DNA from: DATKMS01 sp035541735
GTDB lineage: Bacteria > Desulfobacterota > Binatia > HRBIN30
Reading direction: 5' to 3'
NCBI GenBank assembly: GCA_035541735.1
Contig: DATKMS010000242.1
Location: 1 to 42,977 of the forward strand
DNA length: 42,977 nt
In this document: piece after piece, positions 8,356-17,488 of the stretch
Position numbering within the stretch: position 1 is the first letter of the stretch
Layout: each line of letters begins with the position of its first letter
The notes under the pieces: generated by a model
The model's input: only the letters and a program-made list of their open reading frames with translations
Told to the model about the DNA's origin: nothing
Database searches by the model: none
Program-made: the position numbers and the translations under genes

Positions 8356-9195
8356 TCAACCGGCCAACCCGCTGAGAAACGGGCGCACCGCCGCCACGAA
8401 TGCCGTCGGATTATCGCCCATTACCGAGTGCCCCGCGCCGGGCACCACGGCGAGACGGCTGCCCGGAATCGCCGCCTGCAGCTTCGTCGCGCTCTCGGAG
8501 GAGAGAATGTCACTCTCCCCACCCTTGATGATGAGCGTCGGACAACGGATGGCGCGTACGTCGTCCCACAGGTTCTGCAGCGCACTGGCCTGGAAGCTGC
8601 GCTCGCCCGAACGCAGGGCTTTGTCGTACTTCCACGTCCACTTGCCGTTCGGCAGTTGTTTGAGGTTGTGCGTCAATCGGCTGCGGATGTTCGCCAACGA
8701 GCGGCGCGGGTTGAACTGATGCGCACGCTCGACGAACGCTTCGAAGCTGTCCAGCTCGTCCGGCGCCTGGATGAAGGTGCGGATGTTCTCGACGCCCTTC
8801 ACCTGGATCTCCGGGCTGACGTCGACGATGATCAACGCCCGAACCTTGTGCAGGTGGCGCGCAGTGAAGGTGATCGAGTTGATGCCGCCCATAGACATCC
8901 CGGCGAGAACGAACTGTCGCAGATCGAGGGCGTCGGTGATGGCATTGAGGTCGGCGGCCTGCGTCTGACGGGTGTAGTCGCCGTCCGGTGCCCAGTCGCT
9001 GTCGCCGTGGCCGCGCTGGTCGAAGCACAGCACCCGATGGTCGCTGGCCAGGTCCGCTGCGACTTCATCCCAGCTGTGTGCCGTCTGCGTGATCCCGTGC
9101 AGGCACAAGAGCGGCGGCTGCCGTGCACTCCCCCATTCGACGTAGTGGAAACTCAGTCCGCGGGCGCTGACGCGGCGATCCTGTGCTGTGGCCAT
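8356..9195 (-). CDS. Alpha/beta hydrolase
   Basis: A 279-residue alpha/beta-hydrolase fold enzyme from ATG 9195, preceded by GGAGG at 5 nt. Oxyanion-hole phrase LCLHGITQTAHSW, the strand 4 motif CFDQRGHGDSDW, nucleophile elbow GMSMGG (Ser), acid in GGESDIL and catalytic His in PGAGHSVMGDNP are all present, so the triad is complete. A cap region (about 130-195) lies between strand 6 and the acid. The substrate is unknown; esterases, lactonases and epoxide hydrolase-like enzymes share this plan. It diverges from the DprA-like gene with 47 bp between the starts. Confidence 0.88.
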   Translation of the reverse strand: MATAQDRRVSARGLSFHYVEWGSARQPPLLCLHGITQTAHSWDEVAADLASDHRVLCFDQRGHGDSDWAPDGDYTRQTQAADLNAITDALDLRQFVLAGMSMGGINSITFTARHLHKVRALIIVDVSPEIQVKGVENIRTFIQAPDELDSFEAFVERAHQFNPRRSLANIRSRLTHNLKQLPNGKWTWKYDKALRSGERSFQASALQNLWDDVRAIRCPTLIIKGGESDILSSESATKLQAAIPGSRLAVVPGAGHSVMGDNPTAFVAAVRPFLSGLAG

Positions 9196-9242
9196 GGTCC
9201 CTCCGCGACTCGACGGTCCGCTGCCTAACATGGAGGTCAGCA

Positions 9243-10145
9243 ATGGACAAGGAGACGGCGTTGCAGGCGGTGATGCTCTCCGAGCTGCCGCACGTCGGCG
9301 ACAAGGGCGCGGTGCGCATCCTCGCCCTCAACCAGGAGCGGGCGCACAGCTTGGCCACGTTCCTCCGCCTGCCATCTGCAGTCCTCCGCGATGCCTACAA
9401 GCTGCACCCGGAGGCAGTCGCGCGCTTGTGCGAGGACCGCAACGCGCACGAGAGCCGCTGCCAATGGCTGCTCGACCAGCTGGCCGCCGCCGGCGGGCTG
9501 GTGTGGCTGTGCGGCGATGCCACATATCCGGCGCGGGTGCGCGAACGGCTCATGCCGCCGCCGGTGGTGCTCTACGGCTACGGCGCCACCGCGCTGCTGG
9601 CCACCCCGCTGCTGGCGGTGCTCAACTCGCGAACCATCAGCGAGCACTCGGTTGCCGCCAGCCTGGCCGTGGTGCAAGCCGCGGCGGCGCAGGGCTGCAC
9701 GCTCGTCACCGGGGGCATGAAGACCGGCTACCGCATCGCTGCCGTCGCCGGCCGTGCCGCTGCGGCGCCGCGCGTGGTGGTGCTCGACCGCGGCATCCTG
9801 GCAACCTTCGGCGCGCGCATGGACCGCGATCCCTTCGGCTTCGGGCCGGGCCGCAGTGCGCTCGACGCGCAGCGCACCCTGGTGTTGTCGCCGTTCCGGT
9901 TGATGGACCACGCCGTCGCCCGCAATGGTCGCCGCCGTGACGAGCTGGTCGCGGCGCTCGCCGACGTGATCGTCGCCGTGCACGCGCGTGCCGGAGGGGT
10001 CATCGAGCGCGTCTGCCTCGCGGCGCTGGATCGCGGCCAGTGCGTGCTTTCGTGGTACGGCGAAAACGGCGGTCTGGTCGCCGCCGGCGCCACCGCCATC
10101 GAGGAAGCAGACCTGGCCGGACTCAAGCGTTTCATTCCCCGCTGA
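9243..10145 (+). CDS. Degenerate DprA/Smf-like Rossmann-fold protein
   Basis: A 300-residue protein from ATG 9243 (GGAGG 6 nt upstream). Its order of motifs follows DprA: an N-terminal SAM-like helix-hairpin region (LSELPHVGDKGAVRIL), YPARVRERLMPPPVVLYGYG, then LAVLNSR where DprA has VAIVGSR. VTGGMKTGYRIAA replaces the GLAxGID motif. ARNGRRRDELVAALADVIVAVHA corresponds to the RNRIIAGLS region, and GLVAAGATAI to the final NxLIxxGA. DprA binds single-stranded DNA and loads RecA during natural transformation. Loss of the GLAxGID motif and of the C-terminal winged helix suggests a paralogue with altered ligand or DNA binding. No competence gene is adjacent. Confidence 0.75.
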   Translation: MDKETALQAVMLSELPHVGDKGAVRILALNQERAHSLATFLRLPSAVLRDAYKLHPEAVARLCEDRNAHESRCQWLLDQLAAAGGLVWLCGDATYPARVRERLMPPPVVLYGYGATALLATPLLAVLNSRTISEHSVAASLAVVQAAAAQGCTLVTGGMKTGYRIAAVAGRAAAAPRVVVLDRGILATFGARMDRDPFGFGPGRSALDAQRTLVLSPFRLMDHAVARNGRRRDELVAALADVIVAVHARAGGVIERVCLAALDRGQCVLSWYGENGGLVAAGATAIEEADLAGLKRFIPR

Positions 10146-10344
10146 ATTCATTCGCAGCACGCGTGACGTCGTCGACCGCGTTGATCGTCGTTGCGCACCC
10201 TGCGAAGGAGCCGACGCAGATTTCCGCGTTGGTGAGCGCGCAGCAGCCGACGCGAGCGGGGGTCGGGGTGTTGGCCGGTGGAGGAATCGACGTGCGCGTC
10301 GGGGTCGGCGAGGCCGTCGGGGTGAACGTTCGTGCCGGCGGCAC
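10132..10344 (-). pseudogene. Possible fragment of a PT-rich secreted protein
   Basis: The minus strand encodes RTFTPTASPTPTRTSIPPPANTPTP (broken here for description as a Thr/Pro-rich linker at residues 5-29), then a segment with CC, C and C residues. Pro/Thr linkers followed by Cys-rich ends are common in secreted proteins of environmental deltaproteobacteria. An in-frame stop lies 5 codons before the only start (GTG), no export signal is present, and the 3' end overlaps the DprA-like gene by 14 bp. I read it as a possible decayed remnant, but a chance open frame in GC-rich DNA is a real alternative. Confidence 0.3.
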
Positions 10345-10578
10345 CGCGCCGCCCGGTCACGCCACCAGCCGCAGATGCCCGCGGGCGCCCACCTCAGCAA
10401 GAGCGGTGCTGCCCTCACGGATCGCACGGATGCCTGGCGCGCGAGTTTTGAGGCATCCTCTTCACGCCCCCGGTGGTGATCGTGGCGCGACCCCCCCCAT
10501 GAACGACGTTGACGTGGCCTACAGCACCGTCCCCCTCGCATTGCCGCCCTGCGGCTGACATGGTACTTCGACCGGACG
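10146..10578. other. 433-bp gap with no intact gene
   Basis: No frame here has a credible start, ribosome site and protein-like sequence. It contains the possible Pro/Thr-rich remnant on the minus strand and a run of nine C (10489-10497). The segment presumably also holds the glyQS promoter, but I cannot pick out a convincing -35/-10 pair, riboswitch or T-box. Confidence 0.6.
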
Positions 10579-11907
10579 ATGAGTCGCGCAGTCACCATGG
10601 AAAAAGTCGTGAACCTCGCCAAGCGGCGCGGGTTCGCCTTTCAATCGAGTGAGATCTACGGCGGGTTGGCGAGCTGTTGGGACTACGGACCGGTGGGCAT
10701 CGAGCTGAAGCGCAACGTCAAAGACGCGTGGTGGCGCGACATGGTGCTGACGCGGTCGGATATCGTCGGCATCGACTGCGCCATCTTGATGCATCCACGG
10801 GTGTGGGAAGCGTCGGGGCACGTCGCCGGCTTCACCGACCCGCTGGTCGACTGCAAGAAGTGCAAGGAACGCTTCCGCGCCGACAAGCTGATGGACGCGC
10901 GCTGCCCGGAAAAGCCGTCGCAGCACCCCGGCGAATGCGGCGGCGAGCTGACCGAGGCACGGCAGTTCAATCTGATGTTCAAGACCTTCATGGGGCCGGT
11001 GGAAGACACCGCCAACGTCGTCTTCATGCGCCCAGAGACCGCGCAGGGCATCTTCGTCAACTTCCTCAATGTCCTGAACGCCTCGCGCCACAAGATCCCG
11101 TTCGGCATCGCACAGATCGGCAAGTCGTTCCGCAATGAGATCACCCCCGGCAACTTCCTCTTCCGCACGCGCGAGTTCGAGCAGATGGAGATGGAGTTCT
11201 TCGTCAAGCCCGGCGACGACGAGCGTTGGTACGACTACTGGAAGGAAACGCGGCTGCAGTGGTACCGCCGATATGGTATTCGCGCCGAACACCTTCGCTT
11301 GCGCCCGCATGCCAAGGACGAACTGGCACACTACGCAAAGGCCTGCGTGGACGTCGAGTACGAGTTTCCCTTCGGCTGGCAGGAGCTCGAAGGCATCGCC
11401 AACCGCACCGACTTCGATCTCAAGCAGCACGCCGCGTACAGCGGCAAGGACCTCAGCTACTTCAACGAGGAGACGCGCGAGCGCTTCGTGCCGTACGTCA
11501 TCGAACCCGCGGCGGGCGCGGACCGCGCGACCTTGGCGTTCCTGGTCGATGCATACGATGAAGACGAAGCAGAGGGCGAGACACGCGCAGTGCTGCGCTT
11601 CCACCCGCGGCTCGCACCGGTGAAGGCGGCGGTGTTTCCGCTGTTGCGCAAGGACGGGCAGCCCGAGAAAGCACAGCAGGTGCGCGACATCCTCGCGGCA
11701 CACTTCCCGGTGCAGTACGACCAGGCCGGATCGATCGGGCGGCGGTATCGCCGCCAAGACGAGATCGGCACGCCGTTCGGCATCACCGTCGATCATCAAA
11801 CCATGCAGGACGACACGGTCACGGTGCGCGACCGCGACTCGATGCAACAGGCGCGCATTCCCATCGAGCGCCTCCCCGACGAGCTGCGGCGCCGCATCGA
11901 CGTCTGA
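10579..11907 (+). CDS. glyQS: Glycyl-tRNA synthetase, dimeric (alpha2) type
   Basis: A 442-residue class II synthetase that charges tRNA-Gly. It is the eukaryote/archaea/Gram-positive-like alpha2 form rather than the alpha2-beta2 GlyQ/GlyS pair. The N-terminus has VNLAKRRGFAFQSSEIYGG and WDYGPVGIELKRNVKDAWW. The insertion with Cys pairs (CKKCKERFRADKL, CPEKPSQHPGECGG) resembles the usual zinc-type insert. Class II motif 2 is GKSFRNEITP with FRTREFEQMEMEFF, and a C-terminal anticodon-binding domain follows. ATG 10579 is used; an alternative ATG is at 10597 (MEKVVNLAK), and neither has a good Shine-Dalgarno. ppdK follows after 41 bp. Confidence 0.96.
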   Translation: MSRAVTMEKVVNLAKRRGFAFQSSEIYGGLASCWDYGPVGIELKRNVKDAWWRDMVLTRSDIVGIDCAILMHPRVWEASGHVAGFTDPLVDCKKCKERFRADKLMDARCPEKPSQHPGECGGELTEARQFNLMFKTFMGPVEDTANVVFMRPETAQGIFVNFLNVLNASRHKIPFGIAQIGKSFRNEITPGNFLFRTREFEQMEMEFFVKPGDDERWYDYWKETRLQWYRRYGIRAEHLRLRPHAKDELAHYAKACVDVEYEFPFGWQELEGIANRTDFDLKQHAAYSGKDLSYFNEETRERFVPYVIEPAAGADRATLAFLVDAYDEDEAEGETRAVLRFHPRLAPVKAAVFPLLRKDGQPEKAQQVRDILAAHFPVQYDQAGSIGRRYRRQDEIGTPFGITVDHQTMQDDTVTVRDRDSMQQARIPIERLPDELRRRIDV

Positions 11908-11948
11908 CGTCTGACCATCATCAGCCACGACAAAGGAAACCGCCGGTC

Positions 11949-14786
11949 ATGAAACGCACAGCCAAGACAGCCTCACGGACTTCCAAGCGGCGCGCGGTCG
12001 CCAAGCCCAGACGCGCCAAACGCGCGCTATCGCCGCGGCGGCCTGCCCTCCCCAAGTTCGTCTTCGCGTTCGGCGGCGGACGCGCTGACGGCAATGCGGG
12101 GATGAAGGAGTTGCTTGGCGGCAAGGGGGCAAACCTCCACGAGATGGCCGGGCTGGGGTTGCCGGTGCCGCCCGGGTTCACCATCTCGACCGATGTGTGC
12201 ACCCACTTCTACCAGAACGGACGCCGCTATCCGGCCGGGCTCCGCGCGGCGGTCGCGCAGCACCTGCAGCGCGTCGAGCAGGTGCTGGGACGCAAGTTCG
12301 GCGATCCGTCCAATCCGTTGCTGGTGTCGGTGCGCTCGGGGGCTCGAGCCTCCATGCCGGGGATGATGGACACCGTCCTGAACCTCGGGCTCAACGACCG
12401 GACCGTCCAAGGCGTGATCGCCCTTTCTGGCAACGCGCGCTTCGCGTACGACTCCTACCGGCGCTTCGTCGCGATGTACGGTGACGTCGTGCTTGATTTG
12501 AAGCCGGAAAAAAAGGAGGACATCGATCCCTTCGAAGAAATTCTCGAGCGCAAGAAGCACGCGCGCGGCGTCACGCTGGACACCGAACTGACGGCCGACG
12601 ACTTGCGTGAGCTGGTCGCCGAGTTCAAGGCGGCGATTCGCGAGCGCAAGGGCATCGAGTTTCCCGAAGACCCGCAGGAGCAACTGTGGGGCGCCATCGG
12701 TGCCGTCTTCGGTTCGTGGATGAACGCGCGGGCGATCGCCTACCGCAAGCTGAACAATATTCCGGAGAGCTGGGGGACGGCGGTCAATGTCCAGTCGATG
12801 GTTTTCGGCAACCTCGGCAACGACTCGGGCACGGGCGTCGCGTTCACGCGCGACCCGGCCAGCGGCGAGAACGTCTTCTACGGCGAGTTCCTGATGAACG
12901 CGCAGGGCGAGGACGTCGTTGCGGGTACGCGGACGCCGCTGCCGATCAACGCGCTCGAGAAAGAGAACGCCAAGGTCTATGCGCAGCTGGTGAAGATTCG
13001 CCGCACGCTGGAGCGGCACTACCGCGACGTCATGGACATCGAGTTCACCATCGAGCAGGGGCGGCTCTACATGTTGCAGTGCCGCGTCGGCAAGCGCACC
13101 GGCGCGGCGGCGATCCGCATCGCCGTCGACATGGTGAAGGAGCGCTTGATCAATCCGACCGAGGCGTTGCTGCGCGTCGAGCCCGAGCAGCTCAATCAGC
13201 TGCTGCGGCCGACCTTCCGGGTCGCCGACAAGGAGCAGGCGGTGCGCGAGCAGCGTCTGCTGACACGGGGTCTGAATGCCGGCCCGGGTGCCGCCACCGG
13301 CAAGATCATGTTCCACGCCGAGGACGCCGAGGCCGCAGCGGCCCGCGGCGAGCACGTCATCCTGGTGCGCATTGAGACCTCCCCAGAAGATATCCGCGGC
13401 ATGGCCGCGGCCGAGGGCATCCTCACCGCACGCGGCGGCATGACGAGTCACGCCGCCTTGGTAGCGCGGCAAATGGGGAAGGTCTGTGTCGCCGGCTGCG
13501 AGGCGTTGAACATCGATTACGGCAGGGGCGAGATGCGCGTCGCCGGGGCGGACCGGGTGCTCAAACAGGGCGACGATCTGTCGATCGACGGCACGACGGG
13601 TGAGGTCTTCCTCGGCCGCATGGCGACCGAACCGAGCGAGGTGGTGCGCGTGCTCATTGACCGCAGCGTGCACCCCCAGCAGGCGCCGGTCTACCAGCAA
13701 TACGCACAGCTCATGCAGTGGGCGGACCGCACGCGCCGGCTGGCGGTGCGGACCAACGCCGACTTGCCGGACCAGTGCGCCAACGCGATTGCCTTCGGCG
13801 CGGAAGGTGTGGGGCTGTGCCGCACCGAGCACATGTTTTTCGGCGAGGGCAAGATCGGCCCGATGCGCGAGATGATCCTGGCGGAGACCGTCGACGAGCG
13901 GCGCGCAGCGCTGGCGAAGCTGTTGCCGCTGCAGCGCGCCGACTTCGAGGGTATCTTCCGTGTCATGCAGGGGCGGCCGGTCACCATTCGCACGATCGAT
14001 CCGCCGTTGCATGAGTTTCTCCCCCACGACGACGCCGGGCAGCAGGCGCTGGCGCAGGAGATGGGCATTGCAGCAGCCCGCATTCGCGAGCGCGTCGAGG
14101 CACTCCACGAGTTCAACCCGATGCTCGGCTTCCGCGGCTGCCGTCTGGGCATCATCTATCCGGAGATCACCGAGATGCAGGCGCGCGCCATCTTCGAAGC
14201 GGCGGCCAGCGTCGTCGCGTCGGGCACCAAGGCGCACCCCGAGGTCATGATCCCGCTGGTCGGGGACGTCAAAGAACTGCGGCTACAGGCGGACATCGTG
14301 CGCCGGGTGGGTGAGGAGGTGAAGCGCGAGAAAGGGGTGCGCTTGAGCTACGCCGTCGGCACGATGATCGAGGTCCCACGCGGCGCATTGACAGCCGATG
14401 CGATCGCCGGCGTCGCCGAGTTCTTCTCCTTCGGGACCAATGACCTGACGCAGACGACGCTGGGTGTGTCGCGCGACGATGCCGCCCGCTTCCTGGTGCC
14501 GTACGTGCGCGACTTCGAGATCTACGCGAAGGACCCGTTCGAATCGCTGGACCAGGTCGGTGTCGGCGCGTTGATCCGCATTGCCGTCGAGAAGGGTCGG
14601 GCGACGCGGCCGCCGCTCAAGATCGGCATCTGCGGCGAGCACGGCGGTGATCCAGATTCGGTCATGTTCTGCCACCGCGTCGGACTGGACTACGTCTCCT
14701 GTTCTCCGTTCCGCGTGCCGATTGCGCGGCTCGCAGCGGCGCGGGCGGTGTTGCTGGCCGGGCCGGCTCTCGGCGCAACCGAATAG
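11949..14786 (+). CDS. ppdK: Pyruvate, phosphate dikinase with basic N-terminal extension
   Basis: A 945-residue enzyme interconverting pyruvate + ATP + Pi and phosphoenolpyruvate + AMP + PPi. The ATP-grasp domain begins FVFAFGGG and LLGGKGANLHEMAGLGLPVPPGFTIST. The swivelling phosphohistidine domain has LTARGGMTSHAALVARQMGK (catalytic His). The PEP/pyruvate TIM barrel has GFRGCRLGI, FSFGTNDLTQTTLGVSRDD and ICGEHGGDPDSV with the late Cys in YVSCSPFRVPIARLAAAR. Residues 1-33 are an unusual tail with 14 Lys/Arg and no acidic residue. No ATG, GTG or TTG occurs between it and the conserved domain, so it must be translated; AAAGGA lies 11 nt before the ATG. Probably co-transcribed with glyQS. Confidence 0.96.
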   Translation: MKRTAKTASRTSKRRAVAKPRRAKRALSPRRPALPKFVFAFGGGRADGNAGMKELLGGKGANLHEMAGLGLPVPPGFTISTDVCTHFYQNGRRYPAGLRAAVAQHLQRVEQVLGRKFGDPSNPLLVSVRSGARASMPGMMDTVLNLGLNDRTVQGVIALSGNARFAYDSYRRFVAMYGDVVLDLKPEKKEDIDPFEEILERKKHARGVTLDTELTADDLRELVAEFKAAIRERKGIEFPEDPQEQLWGAIGAVFGSWMNARAIAYRKLNNIPESWGTAVNVQSMVFGNLGNDSGTGVAFTRDPASGENVFYGEFLMNAQGEDVVAGTRTPLPINALEKENAKVYAQLVKIRRTLERHYRDVMDIEFTIEQGRLYMLQCRVGKRTGAAAIRIAVDMVKERLINPTEALLRVEPEQLNQLLRPTFRVADKEQAVREQRLLTRGLNAGPGAATGKIMFHAEDAEAAAARGEHVILVRIETSPEDIRGMAAAEGILTARGGMTSHAALVARQMGKVCVAGCEALNIDYGRGEMRVAGADRVLKQGDDLSIDGTTGEVFLGRMATEPSEVVRVLIDRSVHPQQAPVYQQYAQLMQWADRTRRLAVRTNADLPDQCANAIAFGAEGVGLCRTEHMFFGEGKIGPMREMILAETVDERRAALAKLLPLQRADFEGIFRVMQGRPVTIRTIDPPLHEFLPHDDAGQQALAQEMGIAAARIRERVEALHEFNPMLGFRGCRLGIIYPEITEMQARAIFEAAASVVASGTKAHPEVMIPLVGDVKELRLQADIVRRVGEEVKREKGVRLSYAVGTMIEVPRGALTADAIAGVAEFFSFGTNDLTQTTLGVSRDDAARFLVPYVRDFEIYAKDPFESLDQVGVGALIRIAVEKGRATRPPLKIGICGEHGGDPDSVMFCHRVGLDYVSCSPFRVPIARLAAARAVLLAGPALGATE

Positions 14787-14808
14787 CGCCGGCCGCACTC
14801 GCTTGTTC

Positions 14809-15711
14809 ATGCAGATCTCGGGGCGCACACAGGTCGTCGGTATCATCGGCGATCCGGTGGCGCACTCGCTGTCGCCCGCGATGCACAACGCTGCATTCCG
14901 CGCGCTCAAACTCGACTACGCGTACGTGGCTTTCCCGGTGCTTGCCGCGCAAGTCCGGCAGGCGATGGACGGTATCCGCGCGCTCGGCATCGCCGGCGTG
15001 AACGTCACCGTGCCGCACAAGGAGCGTGTCATCAAGTGGCTCGACACGGTCAGCCCGACGGCGCGGCGTGCGGGGGCGGTGAACACCATCGTGAACCGGG
15101 ACGGTCGCCTGCACGGCGAGAACACGGATGTCACGGGGTTTCTGCGGGCACTGCAAGATGTGCAGTTTTCGCTCCGTGACAGTCGTGCGCTGGTCATTGG
15201 TGCGGGTGGGGTGGCACGCGCCGTTCTGACGGCGTTGGCGGAAGGCAAGGCGGCAGGGGTGACGGTCGCGAACCGCACCATCGCACGCGCCCGACGCTTG
15301 GTACGCACCTTCAAGGCTGCGACCCTGCAGACGACGGCCGCACCGTTGGCGGTGCTGCGGGATCACGAACTCCTCGGTGGAATCGATCTCGTGGTGAACG
15401 CCACTTCCCTCGGGTTACACGGCGAACGTTTCTTTCCGCTGCACTACGGCGCCACATCCCCGTCGTGCTTGTTCGTCGACCTCATCTACGGACGGCGCAC
15501 GGACTTCTTGGCGCATGCGGCACGCAGTCGGCGGCGCACCCTAGATGGAAGCGGCATGCTCGTGCATCAAGGAGCTGCGGCCTTCACCCTCTGGACTGGG
15601 CGTGCCGCCCCAGTGGCCGCGATGCGCGCAGCCCTGCGGACTGCTTCCCCGGAGAAGCCGCGGGGGCGCCGCACGAATCTGAAAATTGACAAGGGGCCAA
15701 CGCCTGAGTAG
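14809..15711 (+). CDS. aroE: Shikimate dehydrogenase (NADP+)
   Basis: A 300-residue AroE reducing 3-dehydroshikimate to shikimate. The substrate domain shows VVGIIGDPVAHSLSPAMHNAAF, NVTVPHKE (catalytic Lys in PHK) and NTDVTGF (catalytic Asp). The NADP Rossmann domain has VIGAGGVARAVLTAL and ANRTIARAR (NRT motif). VVNATSLGL, DLIYGRRTDFLAHA and GSGMLVHQGAAAFTLWTG follow, all as in the family. The ATG at 14809 is 22 bp after ppdK; an in-frame TTG at 14803 is possible. A Lys/Arg-rich tail of about 20 residues extends past the usual end and overlaps the predicted pilB promoter. Confidence 0.95.
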   Translation: MQISGRTQVVGIIGDPVAHSLSPAMHNAAFRALKLDYAYVAFPVLAAQVRQAMDGIRALGIAGVNVTVPHKERVIKWLDTVSPTARRAGAVNTIVNRDGRLHGENTDVTGFLRALQDVQFSLRDSRALVIGAGGVARAVLTALAEGKAAGVTVANRTIARARRLVRTFKAATLQTTAAPLAVLRDHELLGGIDLVVNATSLGLHGERFFPLHYGATSPSCLFVDLIYGRRTDFLAHAARSRRRTLDGSGMLVHQGAAAFTLWTGRAAPVAAMRAALRTASPEKPRGRRTNLKIDKGPTPE

Positions 15712-15714
15712 CGT
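15686..15714 (+). promoter_or_regulatory. Possible sigma-70 promoter before pilB
   Basis: A perfect -35, TTGACA (15686-15691), is followed after 17 bp by TAGCGT (15709-15714), which matches the -10 consensus at only 3 of 6 positions. It lies in the last codons of aroE and would start transcription about 23 nt before the pilB ATG. Confidence 0.4.
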
Positions 15715-15743
15715 ATCAGGCGAATGGCACGGGTGAACACTCC

Positions 15744-17441
15744 ATGAGCACGCGGCTGGGCGAGCTGCTGGTACGCCGCGGGTTGCTCACGACCCCGCAA
15801 CTGACGAAGGCAACCGAAGAGCAGGAGGCCGGCACCACCGCGCTCAGTGCCGTGTTGGTCAAGCTCGGGTTCCTCGGCGAAGCCGACCTGGCGGGCTGTC
15901 TGCAGAAGGAGTACCATCTCTCGCTCGTCGATCCATCGGCGATGAACATCCCGAACGAAGTGCTGCGCTTGATTCCCAGCACCCTGGTCCAACGCCACCA
16001 CCTCGTACCCATCAATCTGAGTGGGTCGTCCTTGACGGTGGCGATGTCGGACCCGTCGAACATCGTCGCCATCAACGAGGTGAAGTTTCTCACCGGCTAC
16101 GACGTGAAGGTGGCCGTGGCGTGCGTGTCGTCGATCACCGCGGCGATCGAGCAGTTCTACGAGCAGGGGAGCGGCGAGTACGATGACGTCTTGACCGAAA
16201 TCGAAGGCGAGGACGTCGAACTCGTCGACAACAGCGAGGAGATCGATCTCAAGGAACTGGAACGCGCCACGGAAGACGCCCCCGTGGTGCGGCTGGTGAA
16301 TGCCATTCTCACAAGCGCCATCAAGCGCCGCGCCAGCGACGTGCACTTGGAACCGTTCGAGCGCATGTTCCGGGTGCGCTTCCGGGTCGATGGGGTGCTG
16401 GAAGAGATCATGCGCCCCCCCCTCAAGTTGAAGAATGCCATCACCTCGCGCGTGAAGGTCATGGCGGCGCTCGACATCGCCGAACGTCGCCTCCCGCAGG
16501 ACGGCCGCATCAAGCTGAAGCTCGGGCGCGGGCAAGAGATGGACTTCCGCGTCTCGGTGCTGCCGACGATCTTCGGCGAAAAGATCGTGTTGCGGCTGCT
16601 CGACAAGTCGAACCTGCAGCTCGACATGACCAAGCTCGGGTTCGAAGAATCGGCCCTCAAAGACTTCAAGGAGGCGATCTACAAGCCGTACGGTATGGTT
16701 CTGGTCACCGGCCCCACCGGCAGCGGCAAGACAACCACCCTGTACTCGGCGCTCTCGGAGCTCAACAAGATCGGCTCGAACATTTCCACGGCGGAAGACC
16801 CCGTGGAGTTCAATCTCGTCGGTATCAATCAGGTGCAGATCCACGAGGACATCGGACTGAACTTCGCCAGCGCGCTGCGTTCGTTCCTGCGGCAAGACCC
16901 GGACATCATCATGGTCGGCGAGGTGCGTGACTTCGAGACCGCCGAGATCGCCATCAAGGCGGCGCTCACGGGGCACTTGGTGCTGAGCACGCTGCATACG
17001 AACGACGCACCGTCGACCATCAATCGGCTCCTGAATATGGGGGTTGAGCCCTTTCTGGTGGCATCGTCGGTGAACCTGATTCTCGCGCAACGCCTGGCGC
17101 GGCTCGTCTGCAGCAACTGCCGGGCCCCCGTGGAACTGCCACCGCAGGCGCTCCTCGACATCGGCGTGGCGAAAGAAGACATCGGGACCTTCAGCTGTTT
17201 TCAGGGGACGGGGTGTGCGCAGTGCAACGGCAGTGGGTTCCGCGGGCGCATCGCGCTGTACGAGGTCATGCCCATCAGCGAGGAAGTGCGCGACCTGGTG
17301 TTGAACGGCGCCTCCGCCACCGAGATCAAGCGCTGCGCCGTCGGACTGGGCATGAAGACGCTCCGACAGAGTGGCGTTGGCAAACTGAAGGAGGGCGCGA
17401 CGACCGTCGGCGAAGTCGTCCGCGTCACCATGCCAGACTGA
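15744..17441 (+). CDS. pilB: Type IV pilus extension ATPase
   Basis: A 565-residue GspE/PilB ATPase that powers pilus polymerisation from the cytoplasmic side. The N-terminal MshEN-type domain occupies about 1-150. The motor domain has Walker A GPTGSGKTTT (323-332), Asp box EDPVEF (351-356), Walker B IIMVGEVRD (388-396) and His box LSTLHTN. Zinc-type Cys pairs are at 456/459 and 491/494, separating PilB from PilT. ATG 15744 lacks a strong Shine-Dalgarno. It is the first gene of the pilus locus and pilT follows after 47 bp. Confidence 0.97.
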   Translation: MSTRLGELLVRRGLLTTPQLTKATEEQEAGTTALSAVLVKLGFLGEADLAGCLQKEYHLSLVDPSAMNIPNEVLRLIPSTLVQRHHLVPINLSGSSLTVAMSDPSNIVAINEVKFLTGYDVKVAVACVSSITAAIEQFYEQGSGEYDDVLTEIEGEDVELVDNSEEIDLKELERATEDAPVVRLVNAILTSAIKRRASDVHLEPFERMFRVRFRVDGVLEEIMRPPLKLKNAITSRVKVMAALDIAERRLPQDGRIKLKLGRGQEMDFRVSVLPTIFGEKIVLRLLDKSNLQLDMTKLGFEESALKDFKEAIYKPYGMVLVTGPTGSGKTTTLYSALSELNKIGSNISTAEDPVEFNLVGINQVQIHEDIGLNFASALRSFLRQDPDIIMVGEVRDFETAEIAIKAALTGHLVLSTLHTNDAPSTINRLLNMGVEPFLVASSVNLILAQRLARLVCSNCRAPVELPPQALLDIGVAKEDIGTFSCFQGTGCAQCNGSGFRGRIALYEVMPISEEVRDLVLNGASATEIKRCAVGLGMKTLRQSGVGKLKEGATTVGEVVRVTMPD

Positions 17442-17488
17442 CGCAGCGAGATAGGGACGATACCTTGATTGTAGGAGCGCAGCACTGA

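Noticed and set aside
12027..14237. A 736-codon open frame antisense to ppdK
   Set aside because: It is the complement of a strongly coding, high-GC gene; its sequence is rich in His, Arg, Asp and Leu without domain signals, as usual for shadow frames.
15725..15740. TGGCACG before the pilB ATG as a sigma-54 promoter
   Set aside because: The -24 half is perfect, but the -12 position reads AACAC with no GC at the required spacing.
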